Shown: positions 17,188-27,114, counted from the first letter of the stretch. The stretch is DNA of 64,000 bases from Pontibacter sp. HSC-14F20 (GCF_019599265.1 NZ_JAHZTC010000005.1:182065-246064); one strand, 5' to 3'. The notes: generated from the sequence alone by a model not told the origin. Made by a program: numbers and translations.

Positions 17188-17832
17188 ATGAATAAAAAGA
17201 AAATCTACAACCTGGTTATTCTGGATGAAAGCGGCTCGATGGAGTCCATCAAGAAGCCTACTATTTCTGGCTTCAACGAAGTTGTGCAAACCATAAAAGG
17301 TGCTAAGGAAAACCATCCGGAGCAGGAGCACTTTATCTCTTTGGTAACCTTCAACAGCGATGGCATTAAAACGAAGCTTTACAATGTGCCGGTTTCGGAA
17401 CTGGAGGAGATCAACGGTAAAATCTACCAGCCCAATGCCATGACACCGCTGTTCGATGCCATAGGCATGAGCGCAACCCGGCTGCAGTATGACCTGTCGG
17501 AAGAAACAGATACGCATGTGCTGGTTACTATCCTAACTGACGGACTCGAAAATGCTTCTAAGGAATACACAGCGTCGCAGATCAAACAGCTGATTGACAA
17601 GTTGCAAGCTAAAGGCTGGACCTTCACCTACATCGGTGCCAACCACGATGTAGCGCAGGTGGCGACATCTATCTCCATCAACAACTACATGGTTTTTGAG
17701 TCCACGCTGCAAGGCTCTGCCAAAATGTGGGAGCGGGAGCGTTCAGCCCGGAAATCCTATCTGGATAAGCTGAGCCGCAATGAGGATGTGCAGCGTGATT
17801 ATTTTGATGATAAGCCAGAGGGGACCGAATAG
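17188..17832 (+). CDS. VWA domain protein with intact MIDAS
   Basis: A 214-residue cytoplasmic von Willebrand A protein. The metal-ion-dependent adhesion site is complete: DESGS (13-17), the Thr of NAMTPLFDAIG and the Asp of LTDGLEN. The late strand FTYIGANHDV is typical of bacterial VWA proteins of this type. The ATG at 17188 follows a short spacer from the DUF2130 stop; the open frame extends to 17119, but that part does not look like protein. Probably cotranscribed from the sigma-54 promoter at 15799. VWA proteins recruit partners through Mg2+; the partner here is unknown. Confidence 0.88.
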   Translation: MNKKKIYNLVILDESGSMESIKKPTISGFNEVVQTIKGAKENHPEQEHFISLVTFNSDGIKTKLYNVPVSELEEINGKIYQPNAMTPLFDAIGMSATRLQYDLSEETDTHVLVTILTDGLENASKEYTASQIKQLIDKLQAKGWTFTYIGANHDVAQVATSISINNYMVFESTLQGSAKMWERERSARKSYLDKLSRNEDVQRDYFDDKPEGTE

Positions 17833-17883
17833 TGTCTGGGATTTGTACTAACTCTATTTTTTAAAATTTAAATCAGAAACTGT

Positions 17884-18249
17884 ATGTTCATAATAAAAGA
17901 AGTACCATCAGGTATAATGCTAGAGTTAACAGACAAGGATTTTCTGCTGCAGGAATTTCCTGATTTGGATGTTGGTCTCTATGAAGCAATGGAATACTGT
18001 GATTTTGCGCCTGAAGGAAGCACAACAGAAGAATGGAGCGATATTAGCAGCTCGATCGGTCATGCGGCTATTGGCTTTCATGTCTATGATGATGGAGGCT
18101 GTTTAACATACGACCTTAACCAACCTTACAGGATGTTTGGCAATGAAGAAATCGAGAAAGATGACATATTACCACAGCTTGCTGAGAAAGGTCAGCTGCT
18201 GTTTACACCATTTAAATTTAAAAATAAATATGGTGAAGAAGTAGATTAA
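17884..18249 (+). CDS. Unknown small acidic protein
   Basis: A 121-residue acidic protein without recognised family. It includes LLQEFPDLDVGLYEAMEYCDF, GHAAIGFHVYDDGGCLTYDL and a C-terminal FTPFKFKNKYGEE (short runs). The gap of about 50 nt after the VWA gene and the terminator behind it suggest it is the last gene of the sigma-54 unit. Function unknown. Confidence 0.65.
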   Translation: MFIIKEVPSGIMLELTDKDFLLQEFPDLDVGLYEAMEYCDFAPEGSTTEEWSDISSSIGHAAIGFHVYDDGGCLTYDLNQPYRMFGNEEIEKDDILPQLAEKGQLLFTPFKFKNKYGEEVD

Positions 18250-18260
18250 CCTTGAAAGTT

Positions 18261-18300
18261 AAGACCCAGCTTATTCACAATTTTAAGCTGGGTCTTATTT
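18261..18300 (+). terminator. Intrinsic terminator ending the sigma-54 unit
   Basis: AAGACCCAGCTTA (18261-18273) pairs perfectly with TAAGCTGGGTCTT (18284-18296), a 13-bp stem with a 10-nt loop followed by ATTTTATT. It also lies at the 3' end of the convergent minus-strand block. Confidence 0.85.
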
Positions 18301-18398
18301 TATTAATTAAGTCTATAATGTAGGATTATGATGAAGCTGATATTACCAAATGGATTAAGTTACAATCATGTTTTATAACTCTAGATGAATTATCGCCC

Positions 18399-19832
18399 TT
18401 ACCCACTAATCTTGATAATTTTTGCCAACTCCTTTTTACCCTCTCTAGCAGGCATGACTTGAAACTTCACCTCTTTTCCAACAACAATGTCAGGTAATAA
18501 CCTTGAATCTGGATTTATGGAAAAATAATAACTGATACCCTTTAATTCAATAAAGCCATTCTTACCTCTTTCATTATCATTAAGGATATTCTTAATTTTA
18601 CCTATTAATAACTCCCCCTGCCTACTCTTTGCTTCCGGATTATTTTGCTTAAATGAATTCCAGTAATTTTTAAGCTCAGCTTTAAGATTCTTCAGTTTAT
18701 CTAGTGGAACTTCAGTTTGTTTAAAACGGCGAAGTTCATCATGTAGCTTTTGAGGTATTTTCCATTCAAGGCTCAGACGTATCAACTTTGATAAAGTAAA
18801 GTGTTTGAAGGCTTTTTCTTCCTCTTCCATTTCAAGCAAGATTTTACCTAATAAGTAAAGCAGGTCAACTTTGAACTCCAAATCTCCAAAATTATTAATT
18901 GCTTGAATGGAGTAATCGAAAGCCTCTTTTGTTTTACCAGCTTCTAAAAGCAATTCTGCTAATTCCTTCTGAATAAACCATTCCTTCTTTTTCCTTAGTA
19001 TAATTCTTAATTCGTTAATTGTATCTTCAGTATTACCAAGGTTCTTTTTAGATAGAGCTACTCTTCTTGAAAACCAAGCATCATTAGAATAATGTAATTT
19101 ATCAAATAACTCAAGACCCTGTTTTGATATTTCGAAACATTCCTCATACCTACCTAGCTTCATTAAAGCCTTAGATTTATATGCAAACCAATTTTCTTTG
19201 TCAGAAGCGAGTTCCATTTCCTGCACTTTGCCTTTTCTCTCGACCTCAATTGTTCTGCAATTAGTACTTAGTTCGTTAGGATCAAATAGATCACAAAACT
19301 CATTTACAACCCTCCAATTAGGCGCTGGCTTTTTCTTTTCTGTCTTTACTACTATGGTAAAGAGTTGTGAAATAACACTATAAGTGAAATCTGATTTTGA
19401 ATTTCTTAATAAAGGAATCAACGTTTCAATTCTTTTAAGCAGGTCTGATTTATTAAGATTAGTAACAGGCATAGAGTCTACTTCTTCCTCATCAAATAAA
19501 TCTTGTTCATGTTCATTAAAACTTGCAATCCCATTATCGGAATTATCAGCTTTGAACTTAATATAGAGAAGCCACCCGTAGGCTGAAAGAACTCTTTCTT
19601 TTGTTGATCCGTTTATCTGAACATTATAGATGTTTAAGAATTTAAAAGCAGCATCAAAATTTTTGGTATGACGCAAACAAGAAAGCATATCGGAAATAAG
19701 ATATTCATTACCTGCTATCTGTTCCGGCCTAAAGTGAGCTTTATTTTCTCTAAAATGAGTTAATGCCGCGCCATACTCTTTTGCCCTTATATGTTTGGAA
19801 ATCGCACTACTGAAATCGAATAGTGAAGCCAT
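18399..19832 (-). CDS. TPR protein with C-terminal cold-shock-like domain
   Basis: A 477-residue AT-rich gene product. Residues 1-350 are helical repeats of TPR type (for example ENWFAYKSKALMKLGRYEECFEIS and KELAELLLEAGKTKEAFDYS, as short runs). The last about 70 residues look like an OB-fold/cold-shock domain: GKIKNILNDNERGKNGFIEL, YYFSINPDSRL, VGKEVKFQVMPAREGKKELA. Such a fusion could bind single-stranded nucleic acid through the tail. It lies 30 nt behind the NERD-helicase gene in the same direction, so the two probably work together. Confidence 0.75.
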   Translation of the reverse strand: MASLFDFSSAISKHIRAKEYGAALTHFRENKAHFRPEQIAGNEYLISDMLSCLRHTKNFDAAFKFLNIYNVQINGSTKERVLSAYGWLLYIKFKADNSDNGIASFNEHEQDLFDEEEVDSMPVTNLNKSDLLKRIETLIPLLRNSKSDFTYSVISQLFTIVVKTEKKKPAPNWRVVNEFCDLFDPNELSTNCRTIEVERKGKVQEMELASDKENWFAYKSKALMKLGRYEECFEISKQGLELFDKLHYSNDAWFSRRVALSKKNLGNTEDTINELRIILRKKKEWFIQKELAELLLEAGKTKEAFDYSIQAINNFGDLEFKVDLLYLLGKILLEMEEEEKAFKHFTLSKLIRLSLEWKIPQKLHDELRRFKQTEVPLDKLKNLKAELKNYWNSFKQNNPEAKSRQGELLIGKIKNILNDNERGKNGFIELKGISYYFSINPDSRLLPDIVVGKEVKFQVMPAREGKKELAKIIKISG

Positions 19833-19862
19833 TATATACTAAAATTTATTATTTAAGCTGTT

Positions 19863-22778
19863 TTAATTCAGATTTAAAAGCCATCCTTTTACAGATTGAC
19901 TTAGATCAATAGTAGACTTTTCTAAAATTGTAATCTTAGTAAAGAAACCTCGATCGTTGTAGTAAACTCGGAATTTAAAATTTTGATCTCCATTTGAAGC
20001 TTCGATTATGTCGTGATATTTATGGCTTCCTTTAAGCTGCATATCAAACCCCTTTTGCTTAAGAGTTAAAGCCCAATTTTGATATACTTCTTGTCTAAAA
20101 TCCATTGGTAACTCCAAGACTGTTGATTTACTTGCTCTTCCTGCAGTTGAAAATAAGGTCTCAATAGACTCGTTTATGGTGTTTTCTGACAATCCTCCTG
20201 ATCTTTCGACCCTTATTGATGTGACGGATCCAGTACCATTATTACTAAAAATCATAATAAGGGATTCTGGCTTACCAGTTAAAGAGTATTCCGCCTTAGT
20301 CATGTATGCCCCACTAGGTCGAACTGATCTCAAGAAAGCACCCTTAGACTCCATGAATAATGAGAACTCACTAATAGCACCTCTAACATGTTCGTTCAAT
20401 GTATCACTAATCAAGTCATTATATTTTTCAACAACTTCATAACCAGGAAACAGTAAAGCTTCTCTCCTGCTAATTTCTTCAGTGTTGGAAGTTTCTTCAA
20501 AATCACAATCTATTAAAGGGTGAACTGTTTGTGGGTTAGCAATGAATGCTATTTGACGTGAAGTAGTTAAGGCAGAATATAGCCACCTATTGTAAGATGA
20601 ATTACTAATGCCTCTATTCTCTCCCTGATACGCATTTATTAAAACATTACTAAAGGTAGCTCCTAGTGCTTTATTCACGGTGATGGCCCAAGCATAACTC
20701 ACCTTCACAGCATTCACAAATGGGTTTTGTTGTGCAACCATTTGTAAAACTGTACTTCTGTAGAGCTTTCTATATTTGCTGAGTAATGATCTAGCTGCTG
20801 CTGTTGTCGTGGCTCCCTTTTCATTGACAAGATATTCAATCGCTAACTGTTCCTCTTTACTGAGTGCTAGGTAGGCAGGGGATTGCAATAGCTTTATATG
20901 TTCTTCTGAATTAATAAAAGGATGCTTTCTAATGTTTTCATCAATCATCTTACTAATGAAAACTTGTAAAGCTATTTCCTCATTCTTAGAGAGTTGATCT
21001 TCATTTAAGAAATAATTATTTAAGATCCATAGATCAGTCTCAGGCTTATTTGTAACGCTTAAGCACGATACTGTTAACCTTGTGAAACTTAAATTAATAG
21101 GAGTTTTGCTTTGTCTAATAATAACCGGCTCATCTTTTGTCTCATGCTTAGCCTTTACTAATAAGTACATCCCATTGGTCAAATTTGTAGGTTGGCCGAA
21201 GCCAGTATGATCAGGAATGTGTACTGTATTATGAACCATAAGTAAATCATTGGGAGCTAAGCTTGAGCCGTTATTTAGGCACTTATTCTTTACCCAAAGA
21301 TTAATCTTTTTTGCATCTTTATTTGTGTAAACTAAACAGCAGTTTCTAGGTTCACTAAATAAAGGCTCTTTAAACCAATTGTATAAAAGATCGGTAGCTT
21401 TATCTTTATTGACATGAATCATGTCCTCCTCAATCCAATTATAATCTAAGGTATTAAAAATATTTCGTTCAATATTACGAGCCAAATTAGTTCTTAAATT
21501 GAACTTACCACCATTTCCTATAATTTTGAGTTGCTGTTTATGATGTCTAATTTTACCATTAAATAAACTTCCTAAAGTTTCCATGTTTACGGCACTTTCT
21601 TCGGGCTTCCCATATGAAAGAGAATAAGGATCGCCAATACATATTAATTTTCTTTTAGTATTGTCAAGAGATAAGAATTTCATTAAGTCTTCTAACAGTC
21701 TTCCCGATCCAAATTTTAATAACTCTGATTGGTAAAGACTGCGGCTAATTAAATGAGCTTCATGTAAGATTATTACAGCAGATTCATCTATAAGATTATC
21801 AGGTCTGATGTTTACTATCTCTTGGAGATCACTACTATTTTCTTCATTCTCATTATTAGAGACAAGTGTATCTGTTCCTCCGTAAATTCTTCCAAAAAGA
21901 CCATTCACAGAAACACCTGTTCTATCAGTAAGTTTTTTACTGACTCTTAAAGAATGAGTCCATACTTCTGTTTGTGGAACTGCATATTCTACAGCCTCAG
22001 ACAAAACATATCTCATCCAATTATCACGATCCTGGGCATGCATGGATTCTAAGACAAGGATACCACTAGTTTTCTCCTGCAGAAAATTAGTGATCTCAGA
22101 TTCAACATCGCTATCTATTTCAATTACAGGTTGCTTCTGAACGAAATGTAGTGGAACTTCTATTTTCTCATCCCAGAGACTAGCATCAAAAATTGATTTT
22201 AAAGCATCAGCTGAGTCAGCATCATATGTATTCTCACTTGAAAAATCATACAAAAATGTGCTTAAGTCTTTTTCCTGAACTAATTTGTAGTATGGAATAT
22301 TTCGTGGTACTTGATATAATAGAGTTATTGGTCCTGTAAAAATATTAAGAGCACACACACGGTTAGCCTTAATATTACTATTAAGAACGATGCTATTCTT
22401 AATGATTTCAAACATAGAATCTCTGTAAGAACTCAACTGTCTGAATGGATTTATAAATCTTGCCCCAGCTTTAATTTCTATACGCTGCTTGTCTACGTCA
22501 CTCTCAGAGTACCACTTCGCAATCTTAAACTCCTGCTCATTAGGTGGGAGTTTAATAGTTCCTTTATAATCCTTTAAATCAATGATAACTAGACCATGAT
22601 CATAAAGTAATATAGCATCAGCTCTGAAACGACTATAATTCTCATTAAATGGATTTCCAATCAATAAACCGCTCCAGTTTCTTTGCTTAAATAATAGCTT
22701 TAGTGATATAGCAATTCTTCTAAATTGTTCATTTTCATGCGTATGATCGGCCCTGTTATGCCTAATCTCAAGTGCCAT
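19863..22778 (-). CDS. NERD-domain protein with degenerate SF1 helicase
   Basis: A 971-residue protein. The NERD nuclease-related domain covers about 15-130, with ADAILL (Asp54) and VIIDLKDYKG (Asp67, Lys69), a PD-(D/E)xK pattern. The rest has helicase landmarks: AVIILHEAH (motif II), LICIGDPYSL (motif III) and AITVNKALGATFSNVLI (motif V-like), then ALTTSRQIAFIANP (motif VI-like). The expected Walker A place reads LVLESMHAQDRDNW, without GxxxxGK[ST], and motif II has HEAH in place of DExx. ATP hydrolysis is therefore doubtful. AT-rich and likely transferred; paired with the TPR/cold-shock gene. Confidence 0.78.
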   Translation of the reverse strand: MALEIRHNRADHTHENEQFRRIAISLKLLFKQRNWSGLLIGNPFNENYSRFRADAILLYDHGLVIIDLKDYKGTIKLPPNEQEFKIAKWYSESDVDKQRIEIKAGARFINPFRQLSSYRDSMFEIIKNSIVLNSNIKANRVCALNIFTGPITLLYQVPRNIPYYKLVQEKDLSTFLYDFSSENTYDADSADALKSIFDASLWDEKIEVPLHFVQKQPVIEIDSDVESEITNFLQEKTSGILVLESMHAQDRDNWMRYVLSEAVEYAVPQTEVWTHSLRVSKKLTDRTGVSVNGLFGRIYGGTDTLVSNNENEENSSDLQEIVNIRPDNLIDESAVIILHEAHLISRSLYQSELLKFGSGRLLEDLMKFLSLDNTKRKLICIGDPYSLSYGKPEESAVNMETLGSLFNGKIRHHKQQLKIIGNGGKFNLRTNLARNIERNIFNTLDYNWIEEDMIHVNKDKATDLLYNWFKEPLFSEPRNCCLVYTNKDAKKINLWVKNKCLNNGSSLAPNDLLMVHNTVHIPDHTGFGQPTNLTNGMYLLVKAKHETKDEPVIIRQSKTPINLSFTRLTVSCLSVTNKPETDLWILNNYFLNEDQLSKNEEIALQVFISKMIDENIRKHPFINSEEHIKLLQSPAYLALSKEEQLAIEYLVNEKGATTTAAARSLLSKYRKLYRSTVLQMVAQQNPFVNAVKVSYAWAITVNKALGATFSNVLINAYQGENRGISNSSYNRWLYSALTTSRQIAFIANPQTVHPLIDCDFEETSNTEEISRREALLFPGYEVVEKYNDLISDTLNEHVRGAISEFSLFMESKGAFLRSVRPSGAYMTKAEYSLTGKPESLIMIFSNNGTGSVTSIRVERSGGLSENTINESIETLFSTAGRASKSTVLELPMDFRQEVYQNWALTLKQKGFDMQLKGSHKYHDIIEASNGDQNFKFRVYYNDRGFFTKITILEKSTIDLSQSVKGWLLNLN

Positions 22779-22867
22779 ATAGATTCAATTAGTAAAGTTT
22801 AATTAATATTAATCCTGTTGATTGGTTTTGCCAACCATTAATACTCTATAGTTGTAACTTGTATCCC

Positions 22868-25800
22868 CTACGCCACTCCCGCATTCCCATTAATCTCATC
22901 AATAATCCCAAACAGCTGCACTACCTGAGTTTCCTCCCTAAACACCCCGTCTATACCGTTGGCATTAATTTCGGTAAACGGGCTGTCGAAGAGCTTGCCT
23001 TTGTCGATGGTGCCGTTGACGGTGAGATAGCCGATCAGGCGGTTAATGAACTCGATCTGGTCGGGGTTGAGGTGACGGCCGTTCAGGAACTCGGCGAAGG
23101 CTTCTTTGGCGGCATTTACTTCCAGACCTAAGATACTGCGGATAAAGGCTCCAAGTGGTTTGGGTTCTTCGTTACGCTGGGCCAGTTCCTGTAGCAGGTC
23201 TTCTTTAGTGCCGCGCTCCTGCCCGTCGAACACGAGGCGCTCCAGTTCGTTAAGTTCTTCCTGTGTTATGGGCTGGTTGGTGCGCAGCCTGCTGATGGTC
23301 ACATGGTGGGCATTGTCGCGGATGTAGCGTGCTACCCGCTCGCGGTACGAGTCGAGTTTGCTCCCGCCAATTTCCAGAATATCGCGTTCGGCCACATCGC
23401 CGCTAAAGTCGTCTTCAAAATTGGTATAAGCAATGGCCTGCTTGTCACGGTCAATGAACTTTACCAGATCGCGGAGATTTTGGCGCACTTGCTCTAGCGC
23501 AGGCAGGTCTACACCTTGCCAGAGCTCGCCTGACTGCACCGCTCTGATAAAATTCATCTGCGCTTTGACGGCAGGTATAGCCTCTTTGCGGAGCAGCAGG
23601 CCTGCTGTTTCGCGAACGCGGTTGATGTAACCGGGCAAGCGAGTATCTTTCTCCAGCACCGCCAACATCAGGTTGAGCAGCAATAGGTCGAAGCGGCGCG
23701 CCAATTCGTCATTGCCTTCTACAGGAACCAGTGGGGCGAGGTAACGGGCAATGTCCTGCCGGTCGGCTTTGCTGAGGCTGTCCCACAGGCTGCGCTGGCT
23801 GAAGTACTCCACATAGCGGAGGTGGCGCTTCACCATAAAGCTGTCGCGGTCGAGGGTGCCCACGGTATGGTGTAGGGTATCGAGCAGGGAGTGGCGCAGC
23901 TGCTGCTCCGGCTCGTTTTGGTGGCTTTCGTGGCGCAGTTGCTCGGCCAGTTGCAGACGTGCTGCAAAAATCTGTTCGCTCAGGCTGCGTTGCACTGTGG
24001 GCTTTATACCCTCCGGAAAGGCCTCGAAAAACTCGAAGTTCTCGCAAAAATCAAAGATGTAGAAAAACTCCTTGTCCTGCCCCGGACCAAACAGATCGGG
24101 GCGCAGACGGGTGCCACGACCCACCATTTGCCAGAACTTAGCGCTGGAGCGAACGGGCTTGAAGAAAACCAGATTCACAATATCAGGCACGTCTATACCT
24201 GTGTCAAGCATGTCTACGGACACGGCCAGCTGTGGCTCCTTGTTTGTTTCAGAGAAGTCGTCTATCAGGCTCTGGGCCTTAGGGTCGTAGTTGTCGATGA
24301 TGCGGAGGAAGCCGCCGCCCAGCTGCGGGAACAGCTTGTGGAAGCGCTTCTCAATGAACAGAGCGTGCTCGTGACTTCGGGCGAAGATGATGCTCTTGCC
24401 CAGCCTGTCGCCGCCCTGCACTTTCAGGCCGTTCTCCATCAGGTATAGCAGCACCTTGTCTACTGTGTCTTGGTTAAAGAGCCATTTGTTCAGGGCCTGC
24501 GCTTCTATCTCGTCGGGCAGATTGCCGGTTTCCTCGTCTCGGAAGGTAAGTTCGTATTCTTCTTTTTCTGCCTCGCTCAGTTCGCTGTACTTCACGCCCT
24601 GCCGAGGAAACTTAAGCTCCACAGACATTGCCTTAGGCGGCACGAGGTATTTATCCTTCACAGCATCCTGCAGCTCGTAGGCGTAGGTCGGCTGATGACT
24701 CTCCAAGCCAAACAGTTCGTAGGTGTTGCGGTCTATCTCGGCCAGTGGTGTGGCGGTCAGGCCAACAACCATAGCATCAAAATACTCGAAAATGGCTTGG
24801 TACTTCTGGTAAACGGAGCGGTGTGCTTCGTCTACAATGATTAGATCGAAATGGCCCGGGCTATAGAAGCGCTCTTCTTTGGTGCGGGCACCGTCGATCA
24901 GGTTCATCATGGTGGGGTAGGTGGAAAACACCATACGGCTTGCGTCCTTCTCCTTTTCTTTGGTAAGGTTAACCGAAGACAGGTAGGGCACATGCTCCCC
25001 GAAAGCGTTTTTGGCCTGACGCACCAGCGCGTTGCGGTCGGCAAGGAAGAGGGCGCGCGTAACCCAGTTGGCTTTGCTGAGCACTTCCACGAGAGCTGCG
25101 GCCGTTCGTGTTTTGCCGGAGCCGGTGGCCATTACCAACAGGGCACCTCGCTCTTTTTTGGTAAGCTGCTCCCCTACCCGCCGGATAGCGGCCTCTTGAT
25201 AATAGCGGCCTGCAATATCCTTGTTTATCTCGGCTTCCTGTAGCGGCTGACGCATGCCTCGGCGGTTGACGAGGCGCTGCAGTTCGTCTTTGGTATAAAA
25301 TCCCTGCACCTGCCGTGGGGTATAACCGGGCGTGGGCACATCGTCCCAGAGATAAGTCTCGAACCCGTTGCTATAAAAGATAACCGGGCGCTGGCCTGTC
25401 ATTTGCTCCAAGCAGTTGGCGTACAGCTCGGCCTGCCGACGGCCATTCGCTACACTGGCCAGCGCTTTTTTGGCTTCTACAACGGCCAGGGGTTTGCCGT
25501 TGTCGCCCCAGAGCACGTAGTCGGCTTTGCCTTTGCCGCTGGCGTTGGTGCTGAGGGGCATGCCTGTTACCTCATACTCGCATACATTGGCGGCGGTGGT
25601 GTTCCAGCCAGCTTCGCGCAGCAGCAGGTCGATGTAGCGGCGGCGGGTTTCGGCTTCGGTTATCGGCAGCTTCACCTCAATGGGCTGCTGGAGGTTATGT
25701 TGTTTAATCTCCTCGGTCTGGCGTAGACGCTCTTTCAGCTCGGCGACCAGCTGCTGGTTTTGCTGCAACTCCTGGTCTTTGCGCTGTAGTTCGGCTTGCT

Positions 25801-26287
25801 GGGCCAAGTACTGCGCTTCCAGCTTTTTGGCTTCGGCCAGCGTAGCGTCGGGTTTGGCGTGGGTGCGCTGCAGCAGCGTTTCGTCGAAAGCAGGTATAGC
25901 GGGACGCTCGGCGCTATACGCCGTGGCCAGGTATACCAGAAAGCCGTAGAGGTTGCGCAGCGAATCGAATGCCTCGCCAGGGGTGATGGCCCGTTTCTGG
26001 TGTGCAGCGGCGTTGCCCAGCTTCCAGACCAGCTTGATGCCGCCGAACAAGGTATAGGGCAGCTGTTGCTTAAAGGTGGGCTCGTGCAGCAGCGAGCTCA
26101 GGTTGTCCTGATACGGCAGGCGCAGCGAGCTGTCGTTGTCGAAGAGCCAGCGCACGGCGTTCTCCAGCGCGATGCGACAGCCAAGGGCAGCGTAGCGCGG
26201 GGCACTGTGAATGTGACTTTCGGCTTCGGCGGCAACTTGGTACAGGTCGGGCCAGTTGGCCTCCAAAAAAGTAAAGTTCGACTTCAT
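22868..26287 (-). CDS. hsdR: Type I restriction endonuclease subunit R (HsdR)
   Basis: A 1139-residue motor and cleavage subunit. It starts with a DUF4145-like helical domain (1-125) and a coiled coil (150-200). The nuclease core follows with ADYVLW (Asp256) and VVEAKK (Glu271, Lys273). The SF2 translocase has ATGSGKT (388-394), IIVDEAH (484-490), GLTATP and QMVGRGTRLR, and the tail is of EcoEI type. HsdR pumps DNA through the HsdMS complex and cuts at a distance. All key residues are present, so the enzyme should be active. GC-rich and native-looking, whereas the four genes between it and hsdS are AT-rich or unassigned. Confidence 0.95.
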   Translation of the reverse strand: MKSNFTFLEANWPDLYQVAAEAESHIHSAPRYAALGCRIALENAVRWLFDNDSSLRLPYQDNLSSLLHEPTFKQQLPYTLFGGIKLVWKLGNAAAHQKRAITPGEAFDSLRNLYGFLVYLATAYSAERPAIPAFDETLLQRTHAKPDATLAEAKKLEAQYLAQQAELQRKDQELQQNQQLVAELKERLRQTEEIKQHNLQQPIEVKLPITEAETRRRYIDLLLREAGWNTTAANVCEYEVTGMPLSTNASGKGKADYVLWGDNGKPLAVVEAKKALASVANGRRQAELYANCLEQMTGQRPVIFYSNGFETYLWDDVPTPGYTPRQVQGFYTKDELQRLVNRRGMRQPLQEAEINKDIAGRYYQEAAIRRVGEQLTKKERGALLVMATGSGKTRTAAALVEVLSKANWVTRALFLADRNALVRQAKNAFGEHVPYLSSVNLTKEKEKDASRMVFSTYPTMMNLIDGARTKEERFYSPGHFDLIIVDEAHRSVYQKYQAIFEYFDAMVVGLTATPLAEIDRNTYELFGLESHQPTYAYELQDAVKDKYLVPPKAMSVELKFPRQGVKYSELSEAEKEEYELTFRDEETGNLPDEIEAQALNKWLFNQDTVDKVLLYLMENGLKVQGGDRLGKSIIFARSHEHALFIEKRFHKLFPQLGGGFLRIIDNYDPKAQSLIDDFSETNKEPQLAVSVDMLDTGIDVPDIVNLVFFKPVRSSAKFWQMVGRGTRLRPDLFGPGQDKEFFYIFDFCENFEFFEAFPEGIKPTVQRSLSEQIFAARLQLAEQLRHESHQNEPEQQLRHSLLDTLHHTVGTLDRDSFMVKRHLRYVEYFSQRSLWDSLSKADRQDIARYLAPLVPVEGNDELARRFDLLLLNLMLAVLEKDTRLPGYINRVRETAGLLLRKEAIPAVKAQMNFIRAVQSGELWQGVDLPALEQVRQNLRDLVKFIDRDKQAIAYTNFEDDFSGDVAERDILEIGGSKLDSYRERVARYIRDNAHHVTISRLRTNQPITQEELNELERLVFDGQERGTKEDLLQELAQRNEEPKPLGAFIRSILGLEVNAAKEAFAEFLNGRHLNPDQIEFINRLIGYLTVNGTIDKGKLFDSPFTEINANGIDGVFREETQVVQLFGIIDEINGNAGVA

Positions 26288-26378
26288 AGGCTGTGGAGTG
26301 ACAGGTATAAAAATAGCACAATATTTTTATACCTCTACCATAAAATTCTGCTTTACCACAAGTATAGCACGAACCTAG

Positions 26379-26789
26379 TTAAAGCCGTCGCATCAGCATC
26401 TTCCGAACCTCGGCAGCGGCGGCTTCGGCGGAGCCTTTGGGGCGCTGCTCCCAGTCTTTGGTCATACTGCTGTGGCGGTACTTATCGGGGGTGGGCAGAC
26501 GGTAGGTATGCAGGTATAGGTATACCATGTAATACCAGTGCTCGGAATAGGCACTTGGCAACCATCCCCAGTGGTGAAACTGACGGTGCAGGAAGAAATT
26601 AACCAGCATATTTTTGACAGGGCTGCCAAAGAGCTTGCCGCTGCTGAAGAAATATTTCTGGGCCTCATCAAGGTATGCGGGTGCTTCTATACCTGACTTT
26701 TTGATGGTTTCGTAATAAGCGTAGCCATCGAAGCGGGTCGCGCAGTTCATGATGGCTTTCTCGGTTTCGTAGGTCAGTTTGGAGTCCAT
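26379..26789 (-). CDS. Unknown protein in R-M operon
   Basis: A 136-residue protein rich in aromatic residues (YAYYETIKKSG, FFLHRQFHHWGW, HWYYMVYLYLHTYRLP) and ending in a basic helix (AAAAEVRKMLMRRL). No family recognised. It is only 3 nt downstream of the 26793 gene and 91 nt upstream of hsdR, so it is carried in the restriction operon. Function unknown. Confidence 0.7.
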   Translation of the reverse strand: MDSKLTYETEKAIMNCATRFDGYAYYETIKKSGIEAPAYLDEAQKYFFSSGKLFGSPVKNMLVNFFLHRQFHHWGWLPSAYSEHWYYMVYLYLHTYRLPTPDKYRHSSMTKDWEQRPKGSAEAAAAEVRKMLMRRL

Positions 26790-26792
26790 GTA

Positions 26793-27083
26793 TTAATTCG
26801 GCATCAGCACGATGCTTTGTGGATTCAGCACTTGAACGGTCATAATTTCAGATTGATTGAAATTTGCCTGAATCCAATCATTCATTTGGACACCTCCCAT
26901 AATTCTGGGAGCACCATTTTGGTTAGCTGTTCTGTTTATATGCCCTTGAATTGTATCATTTGGATTATCTCCAAGCTGTATTGTTATTGGATCTCTATGA
27001 CCTGCGAAAAGATCTGTAAACTCAATGCTTACATTGAAGAAGTTCTGGTTGTAATAGGTGTCTCCAAGTAATATTTCTATCAT
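26793..27083 (-). CDS. Unknown small beta-rich protein
   Basis: A 96-residue protein with alternating hydrophobic strands (FFNVSIEFTDLFAG, PITIQLGDNP, MTVQVLNPQSIVLMP) and no helix-forming runs. It is probably a small beta sandwich or barrel. The gene is AT-rich and lies between the paralogue pair and the 26379 gene. The role in the restriction operon is unknown. Confidence 0.65.
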   Translation of the reverse strand: MIEILLGDTYYNQNFFNVSIEFTDLFAGHRDPITIQLGDNPNDTIQGHINRTANQNGAPRIMGGVQMNDWIQANFNQSEIMTVQVLNPQSIVLMPN

Positions 27084-27114
27084 GTCAGTTATGTGATTTT
27101 ATGGCTATGAAATC

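Noticed and set aside
25796..26602. 268-codon plus-strand frame opposite the hsdR start
   Set aside because: Antisense to a clear HsdR N-terminus, Gly/Val/Gln-rich shadow composition.
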